Positions 8,671 through 16,827 of a stretch of DNA of 64,000 nucleotides are shown one piece after another. Made by a program: the position numbers and the translations under genes. A model generated the notes under the pieces. It worked only from the letters and a program-made list of their open reading frames with translations, ran no database searches and was not told where the DNA came from. Position 1 is the stretch's first letter. Each line of letters opens with the position of its first letter. Source of the DNA: a virus; IMG/VR virus record IMGVR_UViG_3300019850_000208, positions 44,575 through 108,574 of that record, one strand, 5' to 3'.

Positions 8671-10368
8671 TTAATACTTTATAATAAAATTAACCCCTAC
8701 ATTATTAGGCCTTGTTTCATTTGACGTTCTCGGAGTTCCATTTGCTCCGTCGGTTATAATGTTCCTTGCTTCTATATGCTCAAATGTACCCGAAACCTCA
8801 GTATAACTATATGCATCTCCGTCCGTTGTACCAGGATCACCTATTATAAAGGTAGCTCTATCGCTTTTCAATTCATGCCAATGCCCCTGAAAACTATCAT
8901 CTTCTGCGGTTCCTAATACTGTTGTATGATTTTGTGTAAATTTCGTAGAAGTTCCAACGCCTCTTGGGAATGCCCCTCTCATATCGGGTACATTAAAAGT
9001 TGTTGAGCCGTCTCCTGTCCCATAAGTTGTTCCTATGACAGCAAACAAAGCAGCATAAGTTGTCCTGCTAACTGCTGCACCATTACAAAGAAGCCATCCT
9101 GTTGGAGCTGTTGCTGCCCCATACATTGTGATTGCACCTATTATAATAAGGTCATATACAGCATCTGCACTGGGAGCATGAGTAGTATCACCATCAGTTA
9201 TATTCTGTGTAATAAAACTACTATAATCATTTTTAGTAGCTTCGCCAACATTGATATCAATTTCGGTGGTGGATTTGGCTACCCCAAGCCATACTCTATA
9301 TTCATCAGAGGATATTAAATCCGTATCCTGAATTATAGCTCCACTGTCGCCAAGAAATACTGGATCTCCAGCCGTCAATCCAGTAAAGCCATCCAAAAGG
9401 CCAGATCCCTGAACCGTAACATTATGTGATGAACTCGCCGCGGCAGTTGAAATTCCTATAACTTCTATTTTAGAACTATAGCGCTTATCGGCGGCTACAG
9501 CCTGATCTATGGTGCTGTTTTTGGCGCAAACTTTATAGGCGCCGATGCTTTCTCCAGCGGTATATGTTTTACTAGAAGTTCCTGATGAACCAGATGCTGT
9601 ATAATCCCTGGCTTTGCGTATAACTACAATGTCACCATTGACCAGGCCATTATTAAAAGCTATTTGGCCATCTGCAGTTTCCTGATAGTCATTACCTGAT
9701 CCTTCCAGCATCAAAAGACCATTTTTGAATACATCCACTTCTTGATTGCCATGAGTAAATGAAAATGTAGTGTTGAACACAGTTTGACTGGCTGTTGCCG
9801 TAAAACTCTCTACCTCACCATAAAAATTATTATTTGGATTGCCTATTATGAATGATACATCATCGCCTGCGACGACTGTGTATTCGAATGTTACTGTGTG
9901 CTCATCAGTTTCAGTATAATCATAGCCTGCGCCATTTTTCATCAAAAGACCATTTTTATACACGCGTAGGTTATCCGTGCCGGGCACATAATCATGACTC
10001 AAAGTAAAGGTGGTTTGTCCAGGTCCTGAGGAAACAACATAATCTTCGCGAATTGTGTTTACAACATTTCCAGAAAATGATACAGCATTCCATTCAGATG
10101 CTGAAGAATCCCACTGGTAAAACTCTTCTCGATTATTGACAAATCTTATATCATTATCAGAATTCCCGGTTGCAGGCAAATCACTATAAGCATCAACACT
10201 GCCCTTAAGACTGCCCAATGAATCGCTAATCCAACCGGTAACGCTATTGATTTTAGATTGAGCTATATCTGCGCCGGAATTTACATCAGCATTCTTTATA
10301 GTTCCGTCTTTTATGTCTACAGATTCAACTGAATCATCTCTAATTTGAGAACCTTTGATTCCAGGCAT
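8671..10368 (-). CDS. Tail fibre with two NG repeats and a Tail Collar domain
   Basis: 565 residues with AGGA before ATG. Order of parts: an N-terminal anchor (IRDDSVESVDIKDGTIKNADV), one Trp repeat (DLPATGNSDNDIRFV...YQWDSS), two 'NG' beta modules (LRVYKNGLLM..., VDVFKNGLLM...), a beta linker, and a C-terminal Tail Collar domain. The collar shows AITMYGAATAPTGWLLCNG, YAALFAVIGTTYG, GSTTFNVPDMRGAFPRG and a His-containing tip (FQGHWHEL). This is the layout of a trimeric receptor-binding fibre. The gap 8553-8670 after it has a start-less open frame of about 33 codons on the minus strand and no assignable gene. Confidence 0.85.
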   Translation of the reverse strand: MPGIKGSQIRDDSVESVDIKDGTIKNADVNSGADIAQSKINSVTGWISDSLGSLKGSVDAYSDLPATGNSDNDIRFVNNREEFYQWDSSASEWNAVSFSGNVVNTIREDYVVSSGPGQTTFTLSHDYVPGTDNLRVYKNGLLMKNGAGYDYTETDEHTVTFEYTVVAGDDVSFIIGNPNNNFYGEVESFTATASQTVFNTTFSFTHGNQEVDVFKNGLLMLEGSGNDYQETADGQIAFNNGLVNGDIVVIRKARDYTASGSSGTSSKTYTAGESIGAYKVCAKNSTIDQAVAADKRYSSKIEVIGISTAAASSSHNVTVQGSGLLDGFTGLTAGDPVFLGDSGAIIQDTDLISSDEYRVWLGVAKSTTEIDINVGEATKNDYSSFITQNITDGDTTHAPSADAVYDLIIIGAITMYGAATAPTGWLLCNGAAVSRTTYAALFAVIGTTYGTGDGSTTFNVPDMRGAFPRGVGTSTKFTQNHTTVLGTAEDDSFQGHWHELKSDRATFIIGDPGTTDGDAYSYTEVSGTFEHIEARNIITDGANGTPRTSNETRPNNVGVNFIIKY

Positions 10369-10369
10369 A

Positions 10370-10636
10370 TTATTTTCCTATTATTGCTTTAATAACTGGT
10401 TCAAGATGCATTTCATATTCAAAACACAGCTTTACGAAAAGCCGTCTGTTTTTATCTGGTGTATGCAATATCTTAAAAGACCTCAGGTTTCTTGTGATTG
10501 GGTTATCTGTTTTGATTATACCAGATACCATAGCTAGGTCATTTTTAAAAAATACATAACCTATAATATTTACCACATCATTAGAGTGTAACTTTTGCAA
10601 ATGTTCTACTTTCATTTCAATGTTTTTAGTATTCAC
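10370..10636 (-). CDS. Small unknown protein
   Basis: 88 residues from GTG, with GAGG 8 nt upstream; an in-frame ATG at codon 8 is the alternative. Mixed alpha/beta with a basic centre (ITRNLRSFKILHTPDKNRRLFVK) and no TM segment or known motif. It lies between two fibre genes with 1-nt and 10-nt spacings. It could be a fibre accessory protein; no evidence fixes this. Confidence 0.55.
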   Translation of the reverse strand: MNTKNIEMKVEHLQKLHSNDVVNIIGYVFFKNDLAMVSGIIKTDNPITRNLRSFKILHTPDKNRRLFVKLCFEYEMHLEPVIKAIIGK

Positions 10637-10646
10637 TCTTTGTTCC

Positions 10647-11681
10647 TCAGTATTGATGTCTAACTTCTATATTGGGATTGTCACCAGGTACAATCCAGCC
10701 ACTATTAAACACTATATGAAATGTACCATATTGATTGAATGGCACATTATTATACATGCCTATAAATGTGGCTATTATATATCCATTACCACTGGTCCAT
10801 GGAACGCCAGACTGATTCCCGGCTCTTTCGCCTTCATTAAAATTGCTAATAAGATCCAAAGTATCTATTAAAATATTATTCTTATATAAGTATAATGCCC
10901 CTTTATCTGCTGGCCCAAAATCTATATTCCCAGAATTGACTGGTAATGAGTTTATAATGCCATTATGAGCGTCTCCTGGACTATAATCTACGAAATATGT
11001 TCCAGAACCACTATAGTCGGACAAGAATCCGTTATAGACAGGCGATATTGGAATATCTCCAGATAGTGGATCATGTCCTGGTGGCAGCAATTTAGCGGCT
11101 AAGCTGGCGTGTATATCAATCCAGTCACTTTGACTTTGATCCCATCTAAAGACGTCATTTGTATCTTTTGTCAGTCTAACGTGTCCATCTATATTGCCAG
11201 TTAATGGCAAATCTCCTTCAGAGCTTACAGGCGCCAACCACCATGAACCACCGCCCCCGCCGCCAGATATTGTTTGCCATACCGAATATTCACCATTCCA
11301 ACGGTATATGGTATTAAGTTCTAATACAAGTCTTGCTTCTCCATTCAGATTGCCAGTTAATGGCAGATCGCCATATGCCTCTACCGGCTCCCCCCAGTAA
11401 TTTCCTATAACTGGAAGCCAATCGCCAATAAATACTGGGTTGCCAAATTGATCGAATCCAGCTTCCTCAACCCAAATCCATACTTTTTTATTGTCTAATG
11501 TCAGTCGTGCATCGCCATGCTTATTTCCTGATAAAGGCAGCTCGTCAAATGCGGATACTGGTTGTAGCCAATATGTTTGATCTTTGCGGTAGTAGCGATC
11601 ATCGTGCACTTTCGGCGGATGAACATTGCTAACGGCTGTAAATCGTCCATATTCGTCGACTATTACATAACGTACTGACAT
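10647..11681 (-). CDS. Tail fibre / adhesin built of Trp repeats
   Basis: 344 residues with AAGGAATAA before ATG. After a short anchor ending in HDDRYYRKDQTYW there are three tandem Trp repeats: DELPLSGNKHGDARLTL with an inserted loop, GDLPLTGNLNGEARLVL...YRW, and GDLPLTGNIDGHVRLTK...FRW. A Gly-rich linker (ISGGGGGGSWW) joins the last two. The C-terminal ~120 residues form a different beta domain. Module content is closest to the fibre at 760-2634. Confidence 0.75.
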   Translation of the reverse strand: MSVRYVIVDEYGRFTAVSNVHPPKVHDDRYYRKDQTYWLQPVSAFDELPLSGNKHGDARLTLDNKKVWIWVEEAGFDQFGNPVFIGDWLPVIGNYWGEPVEAYGDLPLTGNLNGEARLVLELNTIYRWNGEYSVWQTISGGGGGGSWWLAPVSSEGDLPLTGNIDGHVRLTKDTNDVFRWDQSQSDWIDIHASLAAKLLPPGHDPLSGDIPISPVYNGFLSDYSGSGTYFVDYSPGDAHNGIINSLPVNSGNIDFGPADKGALYLYKNNILIDTLDLISNFNEGERAGNQSGVPWTSGNGYIIATFIGMYNNVPFNQYGTFHIVFNSGWIVPGDNPNIEVRHQY

Positions 11682-11691
11682 TTATTCCTTC

Positions 11692-11967
11692 TTAATGTAT
11701 TATATCAAAAGCATGTTTAATAACAAATTTTTTGTTTTTACCAGTTTTGAGATGGTTTGCGTGAATCTCAAACTCCTGATCCTGGCCTGCGACAGTCGGG
11801 CGGTTAATGTCGCTAATTGTTTTAACAATCCATGAATTCCACCATTTATTGGCGGAAGATGATGACAATAGCTTTAGTAGTTTAACAACAGAAATATTAT
11901 ACCTATCATAGCCCCACTGAACAGCAGCTACTCTCACATCACCTACTCGTGGTTTGTTAAGTTTCAT
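11692..11967 (-). CDS. Small unknown protein, third gene of the coupled cassette
   Basis: 91 residues. Its ATG overlaps the TGA of the 116-residue gene (ATGA), so translation is probably coupled. It contains 'GDVRVAAVQWGYDRY', a Trp pair (NKWWNSW) and a basic C-terminus. No family recognised. It shares a three-gene unit with the YiiX-like hydrolase and the DWHIGG protein, which is the only functional hint. Confidence 0.6.
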   Translation of the reverse strand: MKLNKPRVGDVRVAAVQWGYDRYNISVVKLLKLLSSSSANKWWNSWIVKTISDINRPTVAGQDQEFEIHANHLKTGKNKKFVIKHAFDIIH

Positions 11968-12314
11968 AGCTGCATATCTCCGAATAATTTCATTATAAAT
12001 TGCTGCTTCTTTATAAGTTCAAGTGCCAATTCTACCCATAAGCCTGCCAACTTGCTGCTGCCGCCTATATGCCAATCTCTTATGTTCTCTGTTTCCAAAC
12101 CCTCATCTCCAAGGTAGTTTTTGCCGGTTTTATAATTATAGATAGTGGCCACCATATCGCCGGGAAATTTTAGATCCCATTCGGCATCTGTCTTAAAACC
12201 GTCGCTGAAGTGTGGCTCTCCAAATGTGCCTACCAGCTTTTTATAACTTATGTCTATTTCATCTTTAAGACCTGTCCTAGCAATATTAGTAGTTTTGCCC
12301 CAAAATTTTTTCAT
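11964..12314 (-). CDS. Conserved phage protein with DWHIGG motif
   Basis: 116 residues. ATG overlaps the upstream hydrolase stop (ATGA). The pattern is SYKKLVGTFGEPHFSDGFKT, then AEWDLKFPGDMVATIYNYK, then RDWHIGG. I recognise this 'Y--L---FGeP---d-fKt--eW-l-f-d--vATIYnyK...dWhIGG' pattern from uncharacterised proteins found in many phages and some bacteria. Their function is not established. It is compact, soluble and alpha/beta. Its coupling to the YiiX-like hydrolase gene is the notable context. Confidence 0.65.
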   Translation of the reverse strand: MKKFWGKTTNIARTGLKDEIDISYKKLVGTFGEPHFSDGFKTDAEWDLKFPGDMVATIYNYKTGKNYLGDEGLETENIRDWHIGGSSKLAGLWVELALELIKKQQFIMKLFGDMQL

Positions 12315-12877
12315 TCTGGATGTCTTCCTCTTTTTAGTTTCGTGCGCCGCATGCCAAGATATGCGCCAATAAATCTTAATACTTTTGATCTTCCAATATC
12401 GGCCGGACTCTCTTGGCCTTCAGTTTTATTTGGTATTAAATCGATTCCAACCTTTTTATATGCTCTACTCACTAGCTCACTGCAGATTTTAGCCTCTTTT
12501 TCAACAAAAGGATTTCTCCATTTATCCGGCAATAACGCCATAAGTGGAAACAAAAATAACATTATATAATTATAAGATTCTCCTACATGATTCATAACTT
12601 CCGAGCATATTTTTTCGGCCTTATCATCGGATAAATTTGGATATCTAAGAATATCAATTCTATAAAACCTTTGAGCTGTTTGTTTTAATGTTCTCACTCT
12701 AACACCCTTGCCGAATTTATTAGTAGCATCCACAATGCCTCCGCCGCCGATATAGACTGCGGCATGAGAATAAATGCTTTTTGTGAATTTTTCAATCAGT
12801 TTTCCCAAAATCGTATTATTGCACGTGACTAAGATATCCGCGCGTTTAAGATCTCTAACTAAATCGTATCTGTTCAT
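12311..12877 (-). CDS. Permuted NlpC/P60 (YiiX/YebB-like) hydrolase
   Basis: 188 residues with GGGGGAG before ATG. The order of key residues is that of circularly permuted papain-like proteins: ADILVTCNN, then His38 in YSHAAVYIGGGGIVDA, and later the likely nucleophile Cys132 in KICSELVSRAYKKVG. In unpermuted NlpC/P60 enzymes Cys comes before His. Family members include YiiX-like peptidases or amidases and lipid hydrolases. In a tail region a cell-wall or envelope hydrolase is plausible. A hydrophobic stretch (IMLFLFPLMALL, about 105-116) could contact membrane. No signal peptide. Confidence 0.75.
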   Translation of the reverse strand: MNRYDLVRDLKRADILVTCNNTILGKLIEKFTKSIYSHAAVYIGGGGIVDATNKFGKGVRVRTLKQTAQRFYRIDILRYPNLSDDKAEKICSEVMNHVGESYNYIMLFLFPLMALLPDKWRNPFVEKEAKICSELVSRAYKKVGIDLIPNKTEGQESPADIGRSKVLRFIGAYLGMRRTKLKRGRHPE

Positions 12878-12911
12878 GATTTTGTTCTCCCCCTTTATTG
12901 ATACTATTACA

Positions 12912-15242
12912 TCAGTCTGTAGAGTGTCCTCCTTCGCACCATCTCGTATAGTAAGGAGTTAAATTGATTACTGAGATGTTGCCTCCATTTGAGTCCAGAG
13001 AGCCATCTCTTTCAATTCCTATCCAAAGCATGTCGCCAGTGCCGCCACTTCTTCTGGAAATCATGTCGCGTATATTAATTTGGATATTTACTGTAACTTG
13101 GGTCTCTGATAATGGGACATCGACTATTTTTGTGATAGAAACTTCTGATGGAGCCGTTGCCGGGGCGGCAGAAGTGCTAGTATACACACCATCTCCGTCA
13201 GCTGTTTTTGCTATCTTGGCCACCCATCTTACAGTTCCGCCCGCAGACGATGATATAAATCGTAAGCTTAAATTAATAGGACAGCTTGTATCTAAATCAA
13301 ATGGCAGATTGGTTACAAATCCGACTTTGTCTAGTGCACCTTTAGAGAATGAATTTTCAATTCGTCCTACGCTCAAGTCATCAGACACATAAAGTTCTTG
13401 ATTATCTGGACTGTTTTGACCAGCCGCCTCTGTGAGACCCCAATCCCAGGCTAATCTACCTACAGGCCTGGCATTTCCAAAATACTCTATCCAACCATCC
13501 CCATTTACTTTTGCTCTATTTGTATGTATTTTAATATATTGAATTGTGGCGCCGGTAGTAATAGCAGATACAACTCTGAATCTTAACCAGTATGTGCTGT
13601 TTCCAGTGCCAAGAGGGTTGTTTTTTTGCCAATTGTGATTTGATTCATAATTACTGAATCTTATATTCGATAGACCAGTAGTTTCAAAACTATGACCATC
13701 GGAAGGAAAATATGCCGGCTCTGCCTGAGTGACCATTTCATTGATGTTTGCCCAACTGCTTCCATTCCAGTATTCCCATATAGCGTATCCACCTCCATTG
13801 ACTAAAGCGCTGGACACATCAGTATAAATTCCAAAAAATTTGGAGTAATCGGATGTTGTTGAATTGATTAAATCCCATGTAATATAGATTGCGTCATCAA
13901 CATCGGTTCCCATTGTAAATGTTGAACCGCTCGGGCTGGCAGCTATAATAGTCATATCAGTGAATGCGGCATTGTCGTAATTATATATCCTCATGCCTCT
14001 GACTGTCGGGAATCCTTCCCCTAGACATGTATCATATCCCTTTTCAGCTATCCCTACATTTAATGTCTTCGCAAAGTGATGTCCTGGATTGTCCTCTTGA
14101 AGACTAACAAAATCGACAGTTATGTTGCTCCAGTCGACTACACTAATTTTTCTCACATCAAGAGTGCTGCTTGTTAATGCGACAATTCCAGTACTGTCTT
14201 CTTGAAAGATATCATAAGTTGAAATATTACCAGAAAATACATTGTCACCTTTAATTTCTCCATTTGTTCTCGCTCTAATTGTGTAAGTGGCAGTTTTCAC
14301 ACCAATATCGGCGCATGAAATGCTACCTCCATTTTCAGCAAATAATCCGTTAGTTGTATTACTCATTATAATGGATTGACCAGATTGAATTACCACATTG
14401 GCTCCATCTGCGTGAAAAACAGATGTAATATTAGAAGTCATTGATGCTACAACATGCACAGTGGCCATAGCACCAGCTGTAACATATACCAAATTGGAAA
14501 TTACATTTGCACCGGTGGTTGAACCCTCCAGTTCTGAACAGTTTACAGCCGCATATGCGTTGCTGACTATTATACCATTCTGGCAATTCTTAATTTTAAT
14601 ATCAACTATGTTAGCATATCCAGGAGTATTCATCAGAAACCCGGCCGCACCTGTTGCTCCTTCTAATGTAAAGTATCTCAAAGAAGAAGCATTAATTCCA
14701 TTAATAAGATCTTGATTCGTATTAAGAGCTTTTATTGTATTGGCTATTGTTCCTCCAGAGCCTCTTAAACTAACATATGATTTTAAATTTACAGGATTGT
14801 CCTCTGTATATATTCCAGGGGATACTATGATAGTATATGGATTTATAGAACTCGCATCGGTAATGGTTGATAAAGCATGTTTAATTGTGGCGTAAGGCCT
14901 GCTTACTGTGCCATTGCCGGTAATATCGCTGCCCTCTATGGTAACATATACTATTTTTGGGAGGCTCGCTGCTAATGTTATATTGACCCATGTGGCGCCA
15001 TCCCACACATACATATTACTCTCATTAGTATTCCAAAATATTTGGCCTTCTTGTGGCCCGGTTGGAGGCAATAAGTCTTTGGGCAGAATTATTTGACTGT
15101 TTGAGAAATCCATAGTGCCTGAAAAATCAAATTCTGCATTTTCTAAATATTCAAGGGATATACCGTCGGTAGGATTTTCTGGTGGGGGCATATTGATGAT
15201 ACGACTTGCCCCCTGCAAATCTATATTTCCTCGCCATTTCAT
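12912..15242 (-). CDS. Tail spike with pectin-lyase-like beta-helix
   Basis: 776 residues with CAGGAG before ATG. The N-terminus (WRGNIDLQGASRIINM) looks like a virion anchor. Residues about 60-95 carry a 'PQEGQIFWNT...MYVWDGATWV' module related to the Trp repeats. From about 105 the sequence SDITGNGTVSRPYATIKHALSTI is the usual entry to a right-handed parallel beta-helix, and Asn/Gly/Val-rich rungs continue to about 350. The C-terminal half is several beta-sandwich-like segments, including SSWANINEM and STYWLRFRVV. Such spikes often bind or cleave surface polysaccharide. I see no assignable catalytic triad. Transcribed divergently from 15393. Confidence 0.75.
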   Translation of the reverse strand: MKWRGNIDLQGASRIINMPPPENPTDGISLEYLENAEFDFSGTMDFSNSQIILPKDLLPPTGPQEGQIFWNTNESNMYVWDGATWVNITLAASLPKIVYVTIEGSDITGNGTVSRPYATIKHALSTITDASSINPYTIIVSPGIYTEDNPVNLKSYVSLRGSGGTIANTIKALNTNQDLINGINASSLRYFTLEGATGAAGFLMNTPGYANIVDIKIKNCQNGIIVSNAYAAVNCSELEGSTTGANVISNLVYVTAGAMATVHVVASMTSNITSVFHADGANVVIQSGQSIIMSNTTNGLFAENGGSISCADIGVKTATYTIRARTNGEIKGDNVFSGNISTYDIFQEDSTGIVALTSSTLDVRKISVVDWSNITVDFVSLQEDNPGHHFAKTLNVGIAEKGYDTCLGEGFPTVRGMRIYNYDNAAFTDMTIIAASPSGSTFTMGTDVDDAIYITWDLINSTTSDYSKFFGIYTDVSSALVNGGGYAIWEYWNGSSWANINEMVTQAEPAYFPSDGHSFETTGLSNIRFSNYESNHNWQKNNPLGTGNSTYWLRFRVVSAITTGATIQYIKIHTNRAKVNGDGWIEYFGNARPVGRLAWDWGLTEAAGQNSPDNQELYVSDDLSVGRIENSFSKGALDKVGFVTNLPFDLDTSCPINLSLRFISSSAGGTVRWVAKIAKTADGDGVYTSTSAAPATAPSEVSITKIVDVPLSETQVTVNIQINIRDMISRRSGGTGDMLWIGIERDGSLDSNGGNISVINLTPYYTRWCEGGHSTD

Positions 15243-15392
15243 AGGGCTTTCTCCTGATCGTTAGTAGGAAGGCATTATTCGATCATATATTACGGCCGAA
15301 AGCCGCATTGCCTTGAAAATATCTTGTCGTTAAATATTAAAAAGATATTGTTTTTTGCCAAGATAAAGTTAGTATATAGAAGGAGCGAATGA
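15243..15392. promoter_or_regulatory. Divergent intergenic region, possible promoters both ways
   Basis: 150 bp between the minus-strand spike gene and the lone plus-strand gene. On the plus strand TTGAAA, 16 nt, TATTAA (about 15313-15340) is a fair sigma70-type match. On the minus strand TTGGCA, 17 nt, AATATT overlaps it. Strong ribosome sites are present for both genes. A lone plus-strand gene must have its own promoter, so at least one of these is expected to be real. Which one is inference. Confidence 0.4.
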
Positions 15393-15896
15393 GTGTCGAC
15401 TTCAGGAGCTTTTGGATTTCGAGAGAATGGAAAAGAATATTTCAACTATGTGAATTTTGATGCTAATCCAGGCGCATTCATTCCAAACATTAAGTTTTTG
15501 GTTTATGCTTTTGGATGGCCAAAGTTCAAACAAGAGATGCAAAAGGTTAAGTGCTATAGGTCGATTTGTTTTGTCGGTGCCATTATTGACTATATAGGTC
15601 AAGGTTCCGATCGAAAATTAAAACTGCATCTGCCTGAATTTTGGCGTCAATTAAGGCTTATAAAGCAGCGCAAACTCGGAGAATATTCGCCGCAATCAGA
15701 CTATTGTAAATCATTGCCTGGGTCCTTGAAGAAAATGAAGCGTGAAATGGATTTGCAATATATCTATGCAATAAACAAGAATTCAATACGTTATAATGAC
15801 GTTGTTTATGCTAGACAGGACAAGACAGTCCCACTTGCTCCCGATGAAGAAATGAAAAAAACATGGATATTGGGAAGATTACTGGAGTTGGGTTAA
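15393..15896 (+). CDS. Lone plus-strand conserved hypothetical protein
   Basis: 167 residues starting from GTG at 15393, with GAAGGAG 7 nt upstream. The ATG at 15389 is out of frame and opens only a short ORF. The start, STSGAFGFRENGKEYFNYVN followed by FDANPGAF, matches a pattern I recall for uncharacterised phage and bacterial proteins beginning MGTRGAxGFR-nG-d---YNHFDsyP. A basic middle (KQRKLGEYSPQSDYCKSLPG) follows. It is the only complete plus-strand gene here and lies within a minus-strand virion gene run. It behaves like a moron-type insertion with its own transcription. Function unknown. Confidence 0.75.
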   Translation: MSTSGAFGFRENGKEYFNYVNFDANPGAFIPNIKFLVYAFGWPKFKQEMQKVKCYRSICFVGAIIDYIGQGSDRKLKLHLPEFWRQLRLIKQRKLGEYSPQSDYCKSLPGSLKKMKREMDLQYIYAINKNSIRYNDVVYARQDKTVPLAPDEEMKKTWILGRLLELG

Positions 15897-15924
15897 ATAT
15901 CCGGCCAGCATTTGGTTACGAAAG

Positions 15925-16101
15925 TTATTTTTTCTTGAATATTTTTTTTACAAAAGCAAATGCCTTTTTTATTCCTGCGATAATCTTATTGCCGAGTGTT
16001 ACAAATTGCTGTGGATTAAGTTTTCCTGTTGCGAACAATACAGAAATAACACCGACAACAATGGCAATACCTATAATTTTCCAAATTAACCATGCAATCA
16101 T
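15925..16101 (-). CDS. 58-residue one-TM peptide with basic tail (holin-like candidate)
   Basis: Found by reading the gap between larger genes. ATG at 16101 has AAAGGAGAG upstream at good spacing, and the stop is TAA at 15925. Residues 3-24 (AWLIWKIIGIAIVVGVIS and on) form one hydrophobic TM helix. Residues 40-58 are lysine-rich and amphipathic (KIIAGIKKAFAFVKKIFKKK). One TM segment plus a basic C-terminal tail is the layout of small class III-type holins and of some phage membrane toxins. The gene is convergent with 15393-15896, with only 28 bp between them. A holin role is unproven. Confidence 0.6.
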   Translation of the reverse strand: MIAWLIWKIIGIAIVVGVISVLFATGKLNPQQFVTLGNKIIAGIKKAFAFVKKIFKKK

Positions 16102-16114
16102 AGTTTCTCTCCTT

Positions 16115-16429
16115 TTAAGCTACTACAACAATTTTTCCATCAAACATTGAGCCACCAACTTGTCTAGCCCACACTCTTGCTGTTGCTCTGTCTAAATTAC
16201 CGGAGTCAAAGAACACTCTTATTCTTTCAGGAAATATTTCATCAAAATCATTTGCGGCGTTTTCTTCATATAATCCAACCAAGGCATTAGTTGTGTGTAA
16301 TACCAAGCTAACCTCATACACGAAATCAATGTAGTAGAGACTGCCATTATCATGGATCCAATCGGAAGCTGTGAATGATAGTGTAGCTTTATTACCGCCT
16401 GTTAGTCTTTTTGTAAATGCTATATTCAT
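16115..16429 (-). CDS. Small virion-associated protein
   Basis: 104 residues. Its ATG overlaps the stop of the 133-residue gene (ATGA). Mostly beta: KRLTGGNKATLSFTASDWIHD, later RIRVFFDSGNLDRATARVWARQ and a hydrophobic end (DGKIVVVA). It is the last of a coupled run of small structural genes (16115-17889). I recognise no family. Probably a small tail or decoration protein. Confidence 0.55.
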   Translation of the reverse strand: MNIAFTKRLTGGNKATLSFTASDWIHDNGSLYYIDFVYEVSLVLHTTNALVGLYEENAANDFDEIFPERIRVFFDSGNLDRATARVWARQVGGSMFDGKIVVVA

Positions 16430-16827
16430 GGCGTCGCATACTCATTTTTCGAAGTTAGTGTTATTTTAACTGTAATATCTTCTGAACTCATATTTTTAAT
16501 ATATATTTTCCTAAATTTGAAATTACTTAGCGCTAAATTAATTTCATTAGGAAATAATGGTATCTTATCATATTTATTCGGATTATGGAACTGTACATAA
16601 ATTGGTTCCAGCCGATCAACAGATGAATCTGTTCTTATATTGACATTTTCCCACATTATATTAGTATCAGCATACAAATTAGTAAATACATCATATAAAG
16701 ATTGCGGGTGCACCGTGAATTCGTAGCTGTGATATACATTCCCAAATTCCACGCCCCTGACAACTGCGAATGGAACCTCTTTTTTGATAAATAAAACACC
16801 AGCATTATCATCAACCCATAAAATCAT
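16426..16827 (-). CDS. Small structural protein, paralogue of 22496-22822
   Basis: 133 residues, starting at ATG overlapping the TAA of the upstream gene (TAATG). The C-terminal 60 residues share a block with the 22496 gene: YVQFHNPNKYDKIPLFPNE, then LSNFKFRKIYIKN, against YVQFHRTDFDKIPIYNNEE and LGNFKFRNIFIGN. The N-terminal half (DDNAGVLFIKKEVPF, then FAVVRGVEFGNVYHSYEFTV) also aligns loosely with its paralogue. Two copies in one tail cluster suggest a duplicated structural subunit, perhaps a connector or adaptor. Function unknown. Confidence 0.65.
   Translation of the reverse strand: MILWVDDNAGVLFIKKEVPFAVVRGVEFGNVYHSYEFTVHPQSLYDVFTNLYADTNIMWENVNIRTDSSVDRLEPIYVQFHNPNKYDKIPLFPNEINLALSNFKFRKIYIKNMSSEDITVKITLTSKNEYATP

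Noticed and set aside
12964-13392. 142-codon plus-strand open frame
   Set aside because: Antisense shadow inside the beta-helix spike gene.
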